A stretch of 64,000 bases of DNA, taken from assembly GCA_023014335.1 (NCBI GenBank), contig JAECYW010000007.1, positions 496,001-560,000 on the forward strand. The letters run 5' to 3'. Below the pieces are notes generated by a model, which was not told where the DNA came from, searched no databases, and was given only the letters and a program-made list of their open reading frames with translations. A program made the translations under genes and the position numbers. Of the stretch, positions 51,431 to 61,207 are shown piece by piece. Source of the stretch: Galerina marginata (taxonomy: Eukaryota; Basidiomycota; Agaricomycetes; Agaricales; Galerinaceae). How positions within the stretch are numbered: the first letter of the stretch is position 1; each line of letters begins with the position of its first letter.

Positions 51431-52905
51431 TTAAAATCTTCTGATCTGATTTTGAGCGGGTCCCGGTTGAGGCTGGGGCATCTGAGATGGAGGCGGGCGG
51501 CCACCGTACCCCGCTGGGGGAGCAGGGCCCGAAGGTAGGCCACCTGGTCGGCCTTGTGGTGGTCTGCCAGCAGGACCAGGACCGGGGCCTTGCATGCCGG
51601 GAGGAGGGGGACCGTATCCGCCAGGGGGACCTTGACCAGGTGGACCGTAACCTCCAGGAGGGGGACCTTGGCCTGGAGGACCGTAACCGCCTTGAGGCGG
51701 GCCTTGACCCGGTGGGCCATAGCCTGCGGGGGGCGGACCTTGGCCTGGCGGGCCGTAACCTGCGGGAGGCGGACCTTGGCCAGGAGGGTAGCCGCGAGGC
51801 GGGGGCGCATAGCCTGCTGGGGGAGGCGGACGACCACCCTGCATGGGACCTGGCATGGAGCCGCCGTTTGGGGGTGGCTGGGGACGTTGCTGCTGGGGAA
51901 GGGGACCCGCTGGATTGCCGGGTCCTGGGCCGGGTCCTGGTCGACCGGGAGGGGGACCGCTCGCAGGACCGGGATCGCGCAGAGAGACGGGGGCTGGACG
52001 ACCATTAGCCGCCGGATTTGGGTTTGATGGAGGAGGGGGGTTCTTCTCTGCAGCCTTCATGATTTCATCGCTATATTAAGAAATGTCAGTCAGTCGGGTG
52101 TGGGAGAGGAAGAAACTTCATACTCGAGCAGGTTGAGTGCGGCGCAAAGAACGACCCATTCGACACAGTCCTCGTTGCCCTCTCCCAGAGTTTGCCAGAC
52201 AGCCTTCTCTTCCGGAGTTTTGCCAGTGATACTGATGCGGGTCCCGCCACCGTTGGGACCGGGAGGGTTCTTCTGTATTTTACCGAACTCGATGCGCTTT
52301 GGAGGGATGTTGTGACCTGCGTAGGCAAAGTAGAACATACTCCAGAAGGCGGCATTGGGATTAGGCTTTGAGACCTGGAAGAGAGGAAGATCCGGGGAAT
52401 CCGGGGATGGGAGAGATAGTTTGTATATGGGGGATATTACACCGGTGTTGGCGATGGACCACTTGAGATTGCGAGACGCTTCACATCGGACGACACGAGA
52501 AGCAGCTGAGGAGGAATGGCCGGGATCTGAGGCGGAAGCCTTGCCTTGTTCGCGGGGACGGGGCGGGAAGAGCTTTGCGACGCAGAGATCGCCCTGGGGG
52601 GAGGGGGTCAAGAGATAATTCTCAGAATTCTGCAGCAAGGATGAGCAGGGAGGCAAAAGAGAGAAAAGAGAGGGCTGACATAGTTTGTGTGGAGGTAGGA
52701 ATAGAGAATGTTGGATGGCTGGCCTGTGGGATAGATTAGCGCTAGTCAGGGGAGGGCAGGGAGAGAATGACCGTGGGGGGTGACAATGAGAGTGGGGAGA
52801 TGGTTGGGGATGGGCGGGTGTGACGGGGACGTGTAGACGGCGTAGATCGCTGCACACACCGTCAGCACTCGGCCCCGCACAGAAACAGAAAAACATACCA
52901 GCCAT
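51431..52905 (-). CDS. conserved-looking protein of unknown family with Gly/Pro-rich repeat tail
   Basis: I do not recognise the family. Splicing from the ATG at 52905 gives MAAIYAVYTSPSHPPIPNHL, then PTLIVTPHGQPSNILYSYLH and SENYLLTPSPQGDLCVAKLF. The middle reads RNLKWSIANTGVISPIYKLS and FWSMFYFAYAGHNIPPKRIE; EWVVLCAALNLLDDEIMKAA follows, joined across a short intron. This first ~230-residue part looks like one folded domain. The last ~200 residues are Pro/Gly-rich, with about five 12-residue units of GYGPPGQGPPPA type (DNA 51640-51800). It ends ...PAQNQIRRF. There are at least four introns. The start is only 77 bp from the divergent B56 start. Confidence 0.75.
51640..51800 (-). repeat. 36-bp coding repeats, GYGPPGQGPPPA type
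   Basis: About five tandem units of roughly 36 bp encode GYGPPGQGPP followed by PA, QG, PG or G. They form the tail of the unrecognised gene and are imperfect, with occasional 3-bp length changes. Confidence 0.7.
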
Positions 52906-52982
52906 GAGAGACGAGACTATCGTGCAGGTGTCACGCGTGACAGCGACCTGCGCTTGTTTATCGATTCCTTCCACTGCGCGCC
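52906..52982. promoter_or_regulatory. 77-bp divergent promoter with 14-bp palindrome
   Basis: Only 77 bp separate the ATG at 52905 (minus) and the ATG at 52983 (plus). In the middle, 52929-52942 reads TGTCACGCGTGACA, a perfect 14-bp palindrome with an ACGCGT core. ACGCGT is the MluI cell-cycle box bound by MBF-type factors in yeasts. Shared, cell-cycle-linked control is inferred from this motif only. Confidence 0.6.
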
Positions 52983-55201
52983 ATGAAAAATCTGAAAAAG
53001 TCGCTTGTATGTCGTCTGTTTGTCTGCCGCGATTGCTGCTCACACCCCCGCACAGCTCAGCAGAAAGAGCTCCCAGGACTCCAATTCCTCCAAGAAGGAG
53101 TCTGCCCGCCCAAATCCCGTCTCCTTCCTCACGCCCTCCCCCCCAAACCCGTCCCCCCCGCCTCCGCCCCCCGCATCCACTAAGAATACTCTTCCCCTCG
53201 CCCCCTCAAACTACCCCGCTGCCTCCTCGTCCGCCCGCGCAGCTGCCCAGCCCCAGCCGGACCAAAGGCGGTCCACCGCCGACAGCCCCAACCCCGCGCC
53301 TCCCATCGTCGTCGTCAGTCCAGATGCGTCCTCAGACTCGGCCCACCGCTCGTCTGTCCAGGGTGCAGGGCAGGACAGGCTCTCCCTCGGCCTCGATCAC
53401 GCAAACGGTGGTGTCCCCCGCACCTCCACTCTCAACCGTCTTCGTGCTGGCCCCAAAGACACCATACCCATGGTCGGTAAGCCCCCCCGTAAGCAGCGCA
53501 GCAGTCGTTTCGTCGTCACAGAAAAGGTAGAGATCGAGCGTCTGCCTCCATTTATGGGTCCGTGTCATTTCACCCTCCTCACCTTGTCACAATCGTCTCA
53601 TCTTGCTCCTTGATCAGAGATCCCCCCCAGCGAACGCCCCCAACTCTTTATCAAGAAGCTCCATCAATGCCGTGTCTTGTTCGACTTTAACGATGCCAGC
53701 GCAGAACTCAAGGGGAAGCAGATCAAGGCTCAGACCCTTCATGAAATGCTCGAATATATCACCACCCAGCGAGGTGTCATCACTGAGAATGTATACCCAG
53801 AGGTCGTTAGCATGGTCAGTTCTTCCACTTCTTTTCCTGTCCTCTCTATTTAGACCATACTCTAGTTTGCCACCAACCTTTTCCGCTCCATACCCCCTCC
53901 TGTCAACCCAACCGGAGACGCATTTGACCCAGAAGAGGACGAACCCGTCCTAGAACTCGCCTGGCCACACCTACAGATCGTCTACGAGTTCTTCCTTAGA
54001 TTCGTCGAAAGTCCCGATTTTAACACTAACATGGCAAAACGATACATCGATCAGCCCTTTGTCCTTAACCTTCTCGAACTATTCGATTCGGAGGATCCAC
54101 GAGAGCGCGATTTCCTAAAGACCACCCTCCATCGCATCTACGGGAAATTCCTCAACCTCCGCGCTTTCATTCGCCGCTCAATTAATAACGTTTTCTTCCA
54201 GTTCGTTTACGAGACCGAACGTCATAACGGCGTCGCTGAGCTTCTCGAAATCTTGGGCTCCATTATCAATGGCTTCGCCCTTCCCTTGAAAGACGAGCAC
54301 AAGACCTTTTTGACGCGTGTCCTCATACCCCTGCACAAGGTCAAGAGCTTGTCCTTGTACCACCCTCAATTGGCATACTGCGTCGTCCAATTCCTCGAAA
54401 AAGATCCTGCACTCGCAGAGGAGGTCATGCTCGGTCTCCTCAAATACTGGCCAAAGGTTAATTCGCCCAAAGAAGTCATGTTTCTTCACGAGGTCGAGGA
54501 AGTGCTGGACGTCACCGATCCTGTGGAATTCCAGAAGATCCAAGTTCCCTTATTCCACCAGCTCGCGAGATGCATCAACAGTCAACACTTCCAAGTCGCC
54601 GAGCGCGCGCTGCTATATTGGAATAATGAATATGTCGTCAATCTCATGAGTGACAATCTCGCGGTCATTCTTCCGATAGTTTTCCCTGCTCTATACACAA
54701 ACTCTAAATCGCATTGGAATCGGTAAGTTTTTGATTGTTTGGATGATAACCGGCCTCACCCGCTTCTTCAAGGACAATCCATGGCATGGTTTACAATGCG
54801 TTGAAATTATTCATGGAAATTAACCCAGACCTTTTCGACGAGTCTATGCACCAATATAAACAACATAAGATTGAGTCAGTGACCGATTTGACACCGCTGC
54901 TCACACACATACTTAACTCGCTTCCATCAGGGAACAAGAGCATGCTGTCAATCAGTATAACGCATGGCAGATCATGCGGGAAAAGGCGCTGAAAAATGCA
55001 CCCGGTGGTAAGATGCCTGAAGGTTATGTTGAGCCGTATCGGGCACCACCCCCGCCGCCCTCTGCCATTGATGATGCAGATATTCTGGATCTCTCGCTCG
55101 AATTAAATGCTGCGTCGATTGATGATGTACCTGGCGATCTTGATGAATCAGGTCTTGAGAGGGTGCCGATGGCTGATCCGGGTTTCGATGTGCGTCGATG
55201 A
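52983..55201 (+). CDS. PP2A regulatory subunit B56 (B'-type, Rts1-like)
   Basis: Targets the PP2A phosphatase to substrates. Exon 1 is MKNLKKSL at 52983; after an intron, [20 protein letters not shown] opens a ~190-residue Ser/Pro-rich N-terminus. The B56 HEAT-like core starts near [20 protein letters not shown]. It includes [68 protein letters not shown] and [15 protein letters not shown]. The C-terminus reads [20 protein letters not shown] then a Pro stretch and ...[10 protein letters not shown]. Six or seven exons; around 650 residues, as for fungal Rts1/Par1. Confidence 0.94.
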
Positions 55202-55741
55202 TTTATTTCCCAGACTGTAGATATCGGATATAACATCCTTTTCTGTGGATCGCGTTTAGAGGCCCCTTCCGCAAGTTGGGAATCATGAACATTCTTCTGA
55301 GGGATTACATGTGCGCCGAAGGAGCGTTCTTCCAGGTATTTATCTAGTATCTAGATATGGTCTGCATGAATAACGCGGTTGATTACATACAGTTGATCCG
55401 ACTGTATTGCACGACCTGGAGGCCCATAGAAGCTTAGACGAACCAACTCCACAGAGGTCTCGCTAAGACACTGCTTACCTCCCTCCATTCCAACAATTAA
55501 CGCTTTTTACGATATGAGGACTTGTCGTCTACTATTCTACCTCCCTTTTTTTCTTTTGAAAGGTCAATGGATTGTAATATTTCCTCCGCCAAGTCTCCCA
55601 TTATACACATGACTTATTCTCGTTGCTTCTTTATACCACCCGTGAATTCGTGATCAAGCCGGACGTCTGTAGTGATATCAAGAAAAGCCTGGAACCAAGT
55701 CAATGCGTATTGGGATGACGCAAAATGGGCAATCACGTGAC
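55202..55741. other. intergenic, B56 3' flank, no gene seen
   Basis: Short frames only. The region leads into the Hsp70 promoter elements listed separately. Confidence 0.5.
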
Positions 55742-55784
55742 TTCTGTAAGGTTCCAGAGGATTCGCAGAGTTTCTGGTCTGTTC
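55742..55784 (+). promoter_or_regulatory. step-type heat shock element, five phased TTC units
   Basis: TTC occurs at 55742, 55752, 55762, 55772 and 55782, exactly every 10 bp. The intervening positions where inverted GAA would fall are degenerate (GAG, AGA, GTC). This matches the step-type HSE read by Hsf1 trimers. It ends 13 bp before a TATA box and about 130 bp before the Hsp70 ATG. Confidence 0.8.
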
Positions 55785-55796
55785 CAAAGTAAGGAA

Positions 55797-55805
55797 TATA
55801 TAAAT
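55797..55805 (+). promoter_or_regulatory. TATA box of Hsp70 gene
   Basis: TATATAAAT lies 13 bp after the heat shock element and 111 bp upstream of the ATG at 55916, as in inducible fungal HSP70 promoters. Confidence 0.7.
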
Positions 55806-55915
55806 GCGATTCAAATGCCCGCTTTTTGCAGCTCCAACTTTCTTTCCATACCCACTTCACCTCCCTCGACCATCTCCAACTTCTTACGAACCCCGCGCCT
55901 TATTTTGCAACCACC

Positions 55916-58168
55916 ATGTCATCCTCAAAAGCTATCGGTATTGATCTTGGCACGACCTACTCGTATGTCTCATTTTACTCTTCCCTTTGATCATAATCCT
56001 GACCATTTTTTTTTCCTTTCTGCGTTAGATGTGTCGGTGTCTGGCAAAACGATCGTGTCGAGATCATTGCCAACGACCAAGGAAACCGGACCACTCCTTC
56101 CTATGTCTCCTTCTCCGATAACGAGCGTCTGATCGGTGACGCCGCCAAGAACCAAGTCGCCATGAACCCTCATAACACGTATGTTTCTTATCTATTTTTC
56201 TTTGACTACTTTTACTGATGACGATTTATCTCTCTCAGTGTCTTTGATGCTAAGCGTCTCATCGGCCGCAAGTTCGAGGATGCTGAAGTGCAGTCCGATA
56301 TCAAGCACTTCCCTTTCAAAGTTTTCAGCAAGGAGGGAAAACCTTACATTCGCGTCGAGTATCGTGGTGAAGACAAAGAATTCGTAAGTTTGCAAAATCT
56401 TATCTGATGATGTCAACATTTAGCTAACCTCTTTCCTTTTATAGTCTCCCGAAGAAATTTCCTCTATGATCCTGCTTAAGATGAAGGAGACCGCTGAGGC
56501 ATACCTCGGAACGACCGTCAACAATGCCGTTGTCACCGTCCCTGCCTACTTCAATGACTCCCAACGCCAAGCCACCAAGGACGCCGGTACCATCTCTGGC
56601 ATGAACATCCTCCGTATCATCAACGAGCCTACCGCCGCTGCCATCGCCTACGGTCTTGACAAGAAGGTCGTTGGCGAGCGCAATGTCCTCATTTTCGATC
56701 TCGGAGGAGGAACTTTCGATGTTTCCCTCCTTACCATTGAAGAGGGTATTTTCGAAGTCAAGGCCACTGCTGGTGATACTCATCTCGGAGGTGAAGATTT
56801 CGATAACCGTCTCGTCAACCACTTCGTGCAGGAGTTCAAGCGCAAGAACAAGAAGGACTTGTCCTCCAACCCCCGTGCTGTTCGTCGCCTCCGTACCGCT
56901 TGCGAACGGGCCAAGCGTACCCTCTCCTCCGCCGCTCAAACCTCCATCGAAATCGACTCTCTATTCGAGGGTATCGACTTCTATACCTCCCTCACTCGTG
57001 CTCGCTTCGAGGAGCTCTGCCAGGACCTCTTCCGCAGCACTCTCGAACCCGTCGAGAAGGTCCTCCGCGACTCCAAAATCGACAAGGGCAACGTTCACGA
57101 AATTGTCTTGGTCGGCGGCTCCACCCGTATCCCACGTATTGTCAAGCTCGTCTCTGACTTCTTCAACGGCAAGGAGCCCAACAAGAGCATCAACCCTGAC
57201 GAGGCTGTTGCCTACGGTGCTGCTGTCCAGGCTGCTATCCTTTCTGGTGACACCTCCGAGAAGACCCAGGATCTCCTCCTCCTTGATGTTGCTCCTCTGT
57301 CGCTCGGTATTGAGACCGCTGGTGGTGTCATGACCCCCCTCATCAAGCGTAACACGACCGTCCCCACCAAGAAATCTGAGATCTTCTCCACCTACTCCGA
57401 CAACCAGCCCGGTGTCCTTATTCAGGTCTACGAGGGTGAGCGTGCGCGCACGAAGGACAACAACTTGCTCGGAAAGTTCGAGCTCTCTGGCATCCCCCCT
57501 GCTCCTCGTGGTGTTCCTCAGGTCGAAGTCACCTTCGATATCGACGCTAACGGTATCCTCAACGTTTCTGCTTCCGACAAGACCACCGGCAAGTCGAACC
57601 GCATCACCATCACCAACGACAAGGGCCGTCTTTCAAAGGAGGAAATCGAACGCATGGTTGAGGAGGCCGAGAAGTACAAGGGTATGTCCCTCTTTTTTTT
57701 CTTCTTCTTGGTGGACTATAACTTATATTTTCTATCCTTTAGCCGAGGATGAAGCTGCTGCTGCTCGCATCGCCGCCAAGAACGGCTTGGAGTCCTACTC
57801 TTACAACCTCCGTAACTCGATGACTGACGAGAAGCTCGCCGACAAATTCGACCCCGCCGACAAAGCTAAGCTCGAGTCTGCCGTCAATGAGACAATCGCC
57901 TGGCTCGACGCCTCGCAAGAAGGCTCCAAGGAGGAGTATGAGGAGAAGCAAAAGGAGTTGGAAGCTATTGCCAAGTATGTTACATTTCCTTGCTCTCGGT
58001 CTGAGACACATTGCTAATCCACTCTTCTGTAGCCCCATCATGCAAAAACTCTACGGCTCTGCTGGTGGTGCTCCCGGCGGCTTCCCTGGTGCTGGTGGCC
58101 CTGGCGGCGCTCCCGGAGGCTTCCCTGGCGCAAGCGAGGACGGCCCAAGCGTGGAGGAGGTCGATTAA
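55916..58168 (+). CDS. cytosolic Hsp70 chaperone, SSA type
   Basis: ATP-driven protein folding chaperone. The start [16 protein letters not shown] is at 55916; [20 protein letters not shown] follows after intron 1. The ATPase signatures [14 protein letters not shown] and [12 protein letters not shown] are intact. The substrate-binding domain ([19 protein letters not shown]) and lid follow, then a GGFPGA-rich tail. It ends in SVEEVD, the cytosolic EEVD motif that binds TPR co-chaperones. Five introns, mostly near the 5' and 3' ends around one long central exon. About 650 residues, standard. The promoter carries a clear heat shock element and TATA box. Confidence 0.98.
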
Positions 58169-59250
58169 TCGCATTCGTTTTTCTTCAGTTTGTCATGCCA
58201 TTATCACCTTTCATTCATCATATCTTCCTGGGACCGCACATAAAATAATGACGCCAATGTAACGATAGCATAGACCTACACTCATCAATTCTCATTTCTT
58301 TTCTCTTCTTCACGTTGCTTCTTTTCCTGTTCTTGTACAATACGTCGACCAACAATAAATCAACAGCATTCATCAAATGCAGTGTTGCGTACCTCCTTTT
58401 GGGCATTCAATCTCTGTGAGAAATAATTGATCGACTCATGGTAAGTACGCCACAATTGCTATTCTTTTTGGGAACTTAGAGGAAAAGAAGATAATGATTT
58501 TGACTGATGGTGAATCCGACGACAGTGGAACATTAAGCGAGAGAAGTTAAAAGCTCAGTGCTTGCCATGTGCCGCCTCGACAAATCAACAGATCCCTTTC
58601 ATATATTTTACCGAGGACAATAATATGCTCAAAGTGGACCGATGTCTGGAATGTCAACGCTTGTTTGACCTGCTCGCACGTTCTTGTATCAATGCTGGGC
58701 TGCTAACAATAGCGCAGTCCTTCACGTATCGGATCACTACTCGAAAACCTGTGGAGGAGCAACGGAGGTGATCTGTTGTGGACCCCACGAATAAGCGCGT
58801 ATGTCAATGCCATATTATAGACTCACCTCGTTGCGGTTTGTTAACGATTCCAGGTTTCCGGACACATCGAAAGAATATTGAACTTACTGTTTGTGTATGG
58901 AGGCAACGACTTAGTCAACCGTTGCTCAAAAAGCTTGCGTGATTGTTGGATAGGGAATCTTCCGGATTATTTTAGCCTATCAAAGATTTTGAGATCTAAT
59001 TAAAGCTACCCTACAGCGCTTATCAAAAGACTGGCTGCATTTACCCGCTTAATTGCCATTAAAATGGCCAAAAGGAAAGGAAACTGGATTTAGAGATCCA
59101 ATTCATGAACTGCAAAAGCAAATCTGTAACATGTACTACGAAAAATGTCATTATGAGGGTCATAAAAATCTGTCATAAATGAGCTGTGTCCAAGTAAGTC
59201 CTAAAAAGAAGTCCAATGATCTAAGGTCTGCTATCTCAACCAAATTACCC
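58169..59250. other. intergenic; possible small gene or remnant with CxxC pairs
   Basis: About 1.1 kb between Hsp70 and the glycoprotein gene. On the plus strand, an acceptor near 58525 opens NIKREKLKAQCLPCAASTNQ, then IPFIYFTEDNNMLKVDRCLE with a second Cys pair (CLEC), ending by 58771. Two CxxC pairs about 30 residues apart could form a zinc site, and an ATG followed directly by GTAAGT lies at 58438. I do not recognise a family and no complete gene model closes well. On the minus strand a short basic frame (YFSQRLNAQKE) is also visible. Nothing else is seen. Confidence 0.3.
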
Positions 59251-60477
59251 TCAGAAAGCAAGAAAAACTGCAGACAGGAGTAGGCTCAATATACCTGCCA
59301 CAGAAGAGACACGAATGGCCCTCGCGTTACTCGTTTTAGTCGCTGCACCGACACCACTCCCCGTTTTGGATGCGGATGATCCGCCAGTTGGAGTCGCAGT
59401 GGTCGCTGACGAGGTGCGAGTGTTGGACGGGGTCGGCGTTGAGCTGAACGAAATAGTGGAGGCACCGGGGACTGGGACCTGGGTACCTCCACCGTAGATA
59501 TCGGTACTTTGGAATTGACTGCAGGACGAGCTCGCGGGCACGATGGCTGGACCAACGCCAGGAGGGTTCTGGGAATCACCTGCACATGATTCAAAGACAC
59601 CGTCTTTGGCATTCGACGGAGCGTTGAAGCCACATCCTTGGGTATCATAAATGTGTTGGCATAACGCTGGGCCATTTGGCCGACGTGGGTCGCAAGCCTT
59701 AAAGCAGAAGTAGTTTCCACCATTGAAACTGAATACAGAATGTTAAGAGCTAGGAGCGGCGGACGAAGAGGGCGCTCACTTATGCCATTCGGATGACTGT
59801 AAATAGGTTCCCGTCCAGGCGTTCGTGAATACCAAACCACCCATCGGGTTTCCTCTCTATTTAACGAGATGATAAGCAAGATAGAAGATGGATTGAAGTA
59901 AGGCTCACCAAGTCTGCACCGTGTGGGTCCATTTCGCCGCCTGCATCGCCAGCAACCATGTTGACCTTGGTCTGATCCATATAACCCACCACCTGGATGT
60001 AGTCCGGGGTCAAGGTCAGTTGGACTCCGGTGAGAGTTCCAGCGGGCATGACACGCGTGCCGTGACCAGGTTTAGAACACCATGCGATCATCTCGCCCTC
60101 GATCTGGCCAACAGTCTGCCCAGGTTGCGGCGGTGCCCAAATACAGAAATCTGCCCAACATTCGTCAGCGGTGTTCAAGCTGCCAATGAAGAAGACCTAC
60201 CATCGAGGGAGTTGATGTAGGAAGTCTGACATAGAGATGTCGGACCTTCCGTCGTCGAGTTACAGATGTTGTATCCGACTTGCTCGCCTCGAGCCAGGCC
60301 GACGTCGGTATCGACCTTATAGGGCTATGGAAGGTAGAAAGTGAGACTCGAGTCCTCCAGAAAAGACAAAGGATGCACGATATTATCCCAGGTGTAATGT
60401 TTGTCTACCAACGGGGTAAAAGCTTGCGCGAGGGCGGAAGGGATCGAAAAGGCAGTCAGTAGCACTTCTAAAAGCAT
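59251..60477 (-). CDS. secreted GPI-anchored glycoprotein, macrophage-activating glycoprotein type
   Basis: The start MLLEVLLTAFSIPSALAQAF at 60477 is a classical signal peptide. The mature part has ARGEQVGYNICNSTTEGPTS and DDFCIWAPPQPGQTVGQIEG. Then come EMIAWCSKPGHGTRVMPAGT, GGEMDPHGADL, NYFCFKACDPRRPNGPALCQ and IYDTQGCGFNAPSNA. This is the conserved cysteine-rich ectodomain of the family annotated in basidiomycetes as macrophage-activating glycoprotein. A Ser/Thr/Gly-rich linker and a hydrophobic tail (SVAGILSLLLSAVFLAF) indicate a GPI anchor. Five or so exons, about 320 residues. Cell-wall location is inferred; its biochemical role is unknown. An in-frame ATG at 60510 would spoil the signal peptide. 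Confidence 0.82.
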
Positions 60478-61207
60478 TGTGTCGTCAGGAGAAGGAGGTC
60501 TGTGGGCCAAAGGAAGAGGTTGCAGTCTCCTTCACCGACGACCAAGGAAAGGACAGGAGTCGGAGGGTGAGGAAAGAAAGGCCAACCTGCACAGCACCTG
60601 GAATGTTGGGTTAAATAACCGCCAAGTTAGGGTCCGCTCATACCCCTCATCAGGCGCCGTCCAGGACTGAAAGCGGAGGACGGTGTGCGGGGGGCTGGGC
60701 GAGGCAGCCGTGAGGCGCAGAGCCCTGAAACCACGTAAACCGAGCACAATTGGCCAAGCAGCCGCACGGCCAAGCCATGCTATCCCCGCTGTAAAGTAAG
60801 ACAATATTCGTGAGGTTTCGCTTCGCGCCAGCGGCTAAGCGCTGGAATTTCAATGTCGACTGCAGGCTCAAACATCACGTGATGTATCGCGAGGTTCTCG
60901 GACTCTGGAGTCTGCACAGCTAGAATTTTTATTTTGAGGTGTAGCAAAAGTGCCATTAGGTTTGCTATCACCAAATTCCCCGCGCATGAGCCCCCTAGGA
61001 GGTCGACAGAGAATCATTTTCCCACTCAAAAGTATCATCAGCCCGATTGACAGGAAAATGTCAGTCCATTCACTCGAATCCGTATCACTCCATTGCCAAC
61101 GCGCAATCTTACATTCTTCTACACATATCATTCTTCTTTGCACACATAAACAAATATACTTGTCATTCAAAAATAAAAAATAGAAACGCGTCAATACTTC
61201 GTGATTA
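60478..61207. other. intergenic, glycoprotein promoter and PhoD 3' flank
   Basis: 730 bp on the same strand as its neighbours. A minus-strand frame at 60868-61323 overlaps the PhoD end in another frame and is not convincing. No RNA or element is seen. Confidence 0.45.

Noticed and set aside
51487..52079. Plus-strand Gly-rich frames opposite the Gly/Pro-rich tail
   Set aside because: They are mirror translations of GC-rich repeats and have no independent support.
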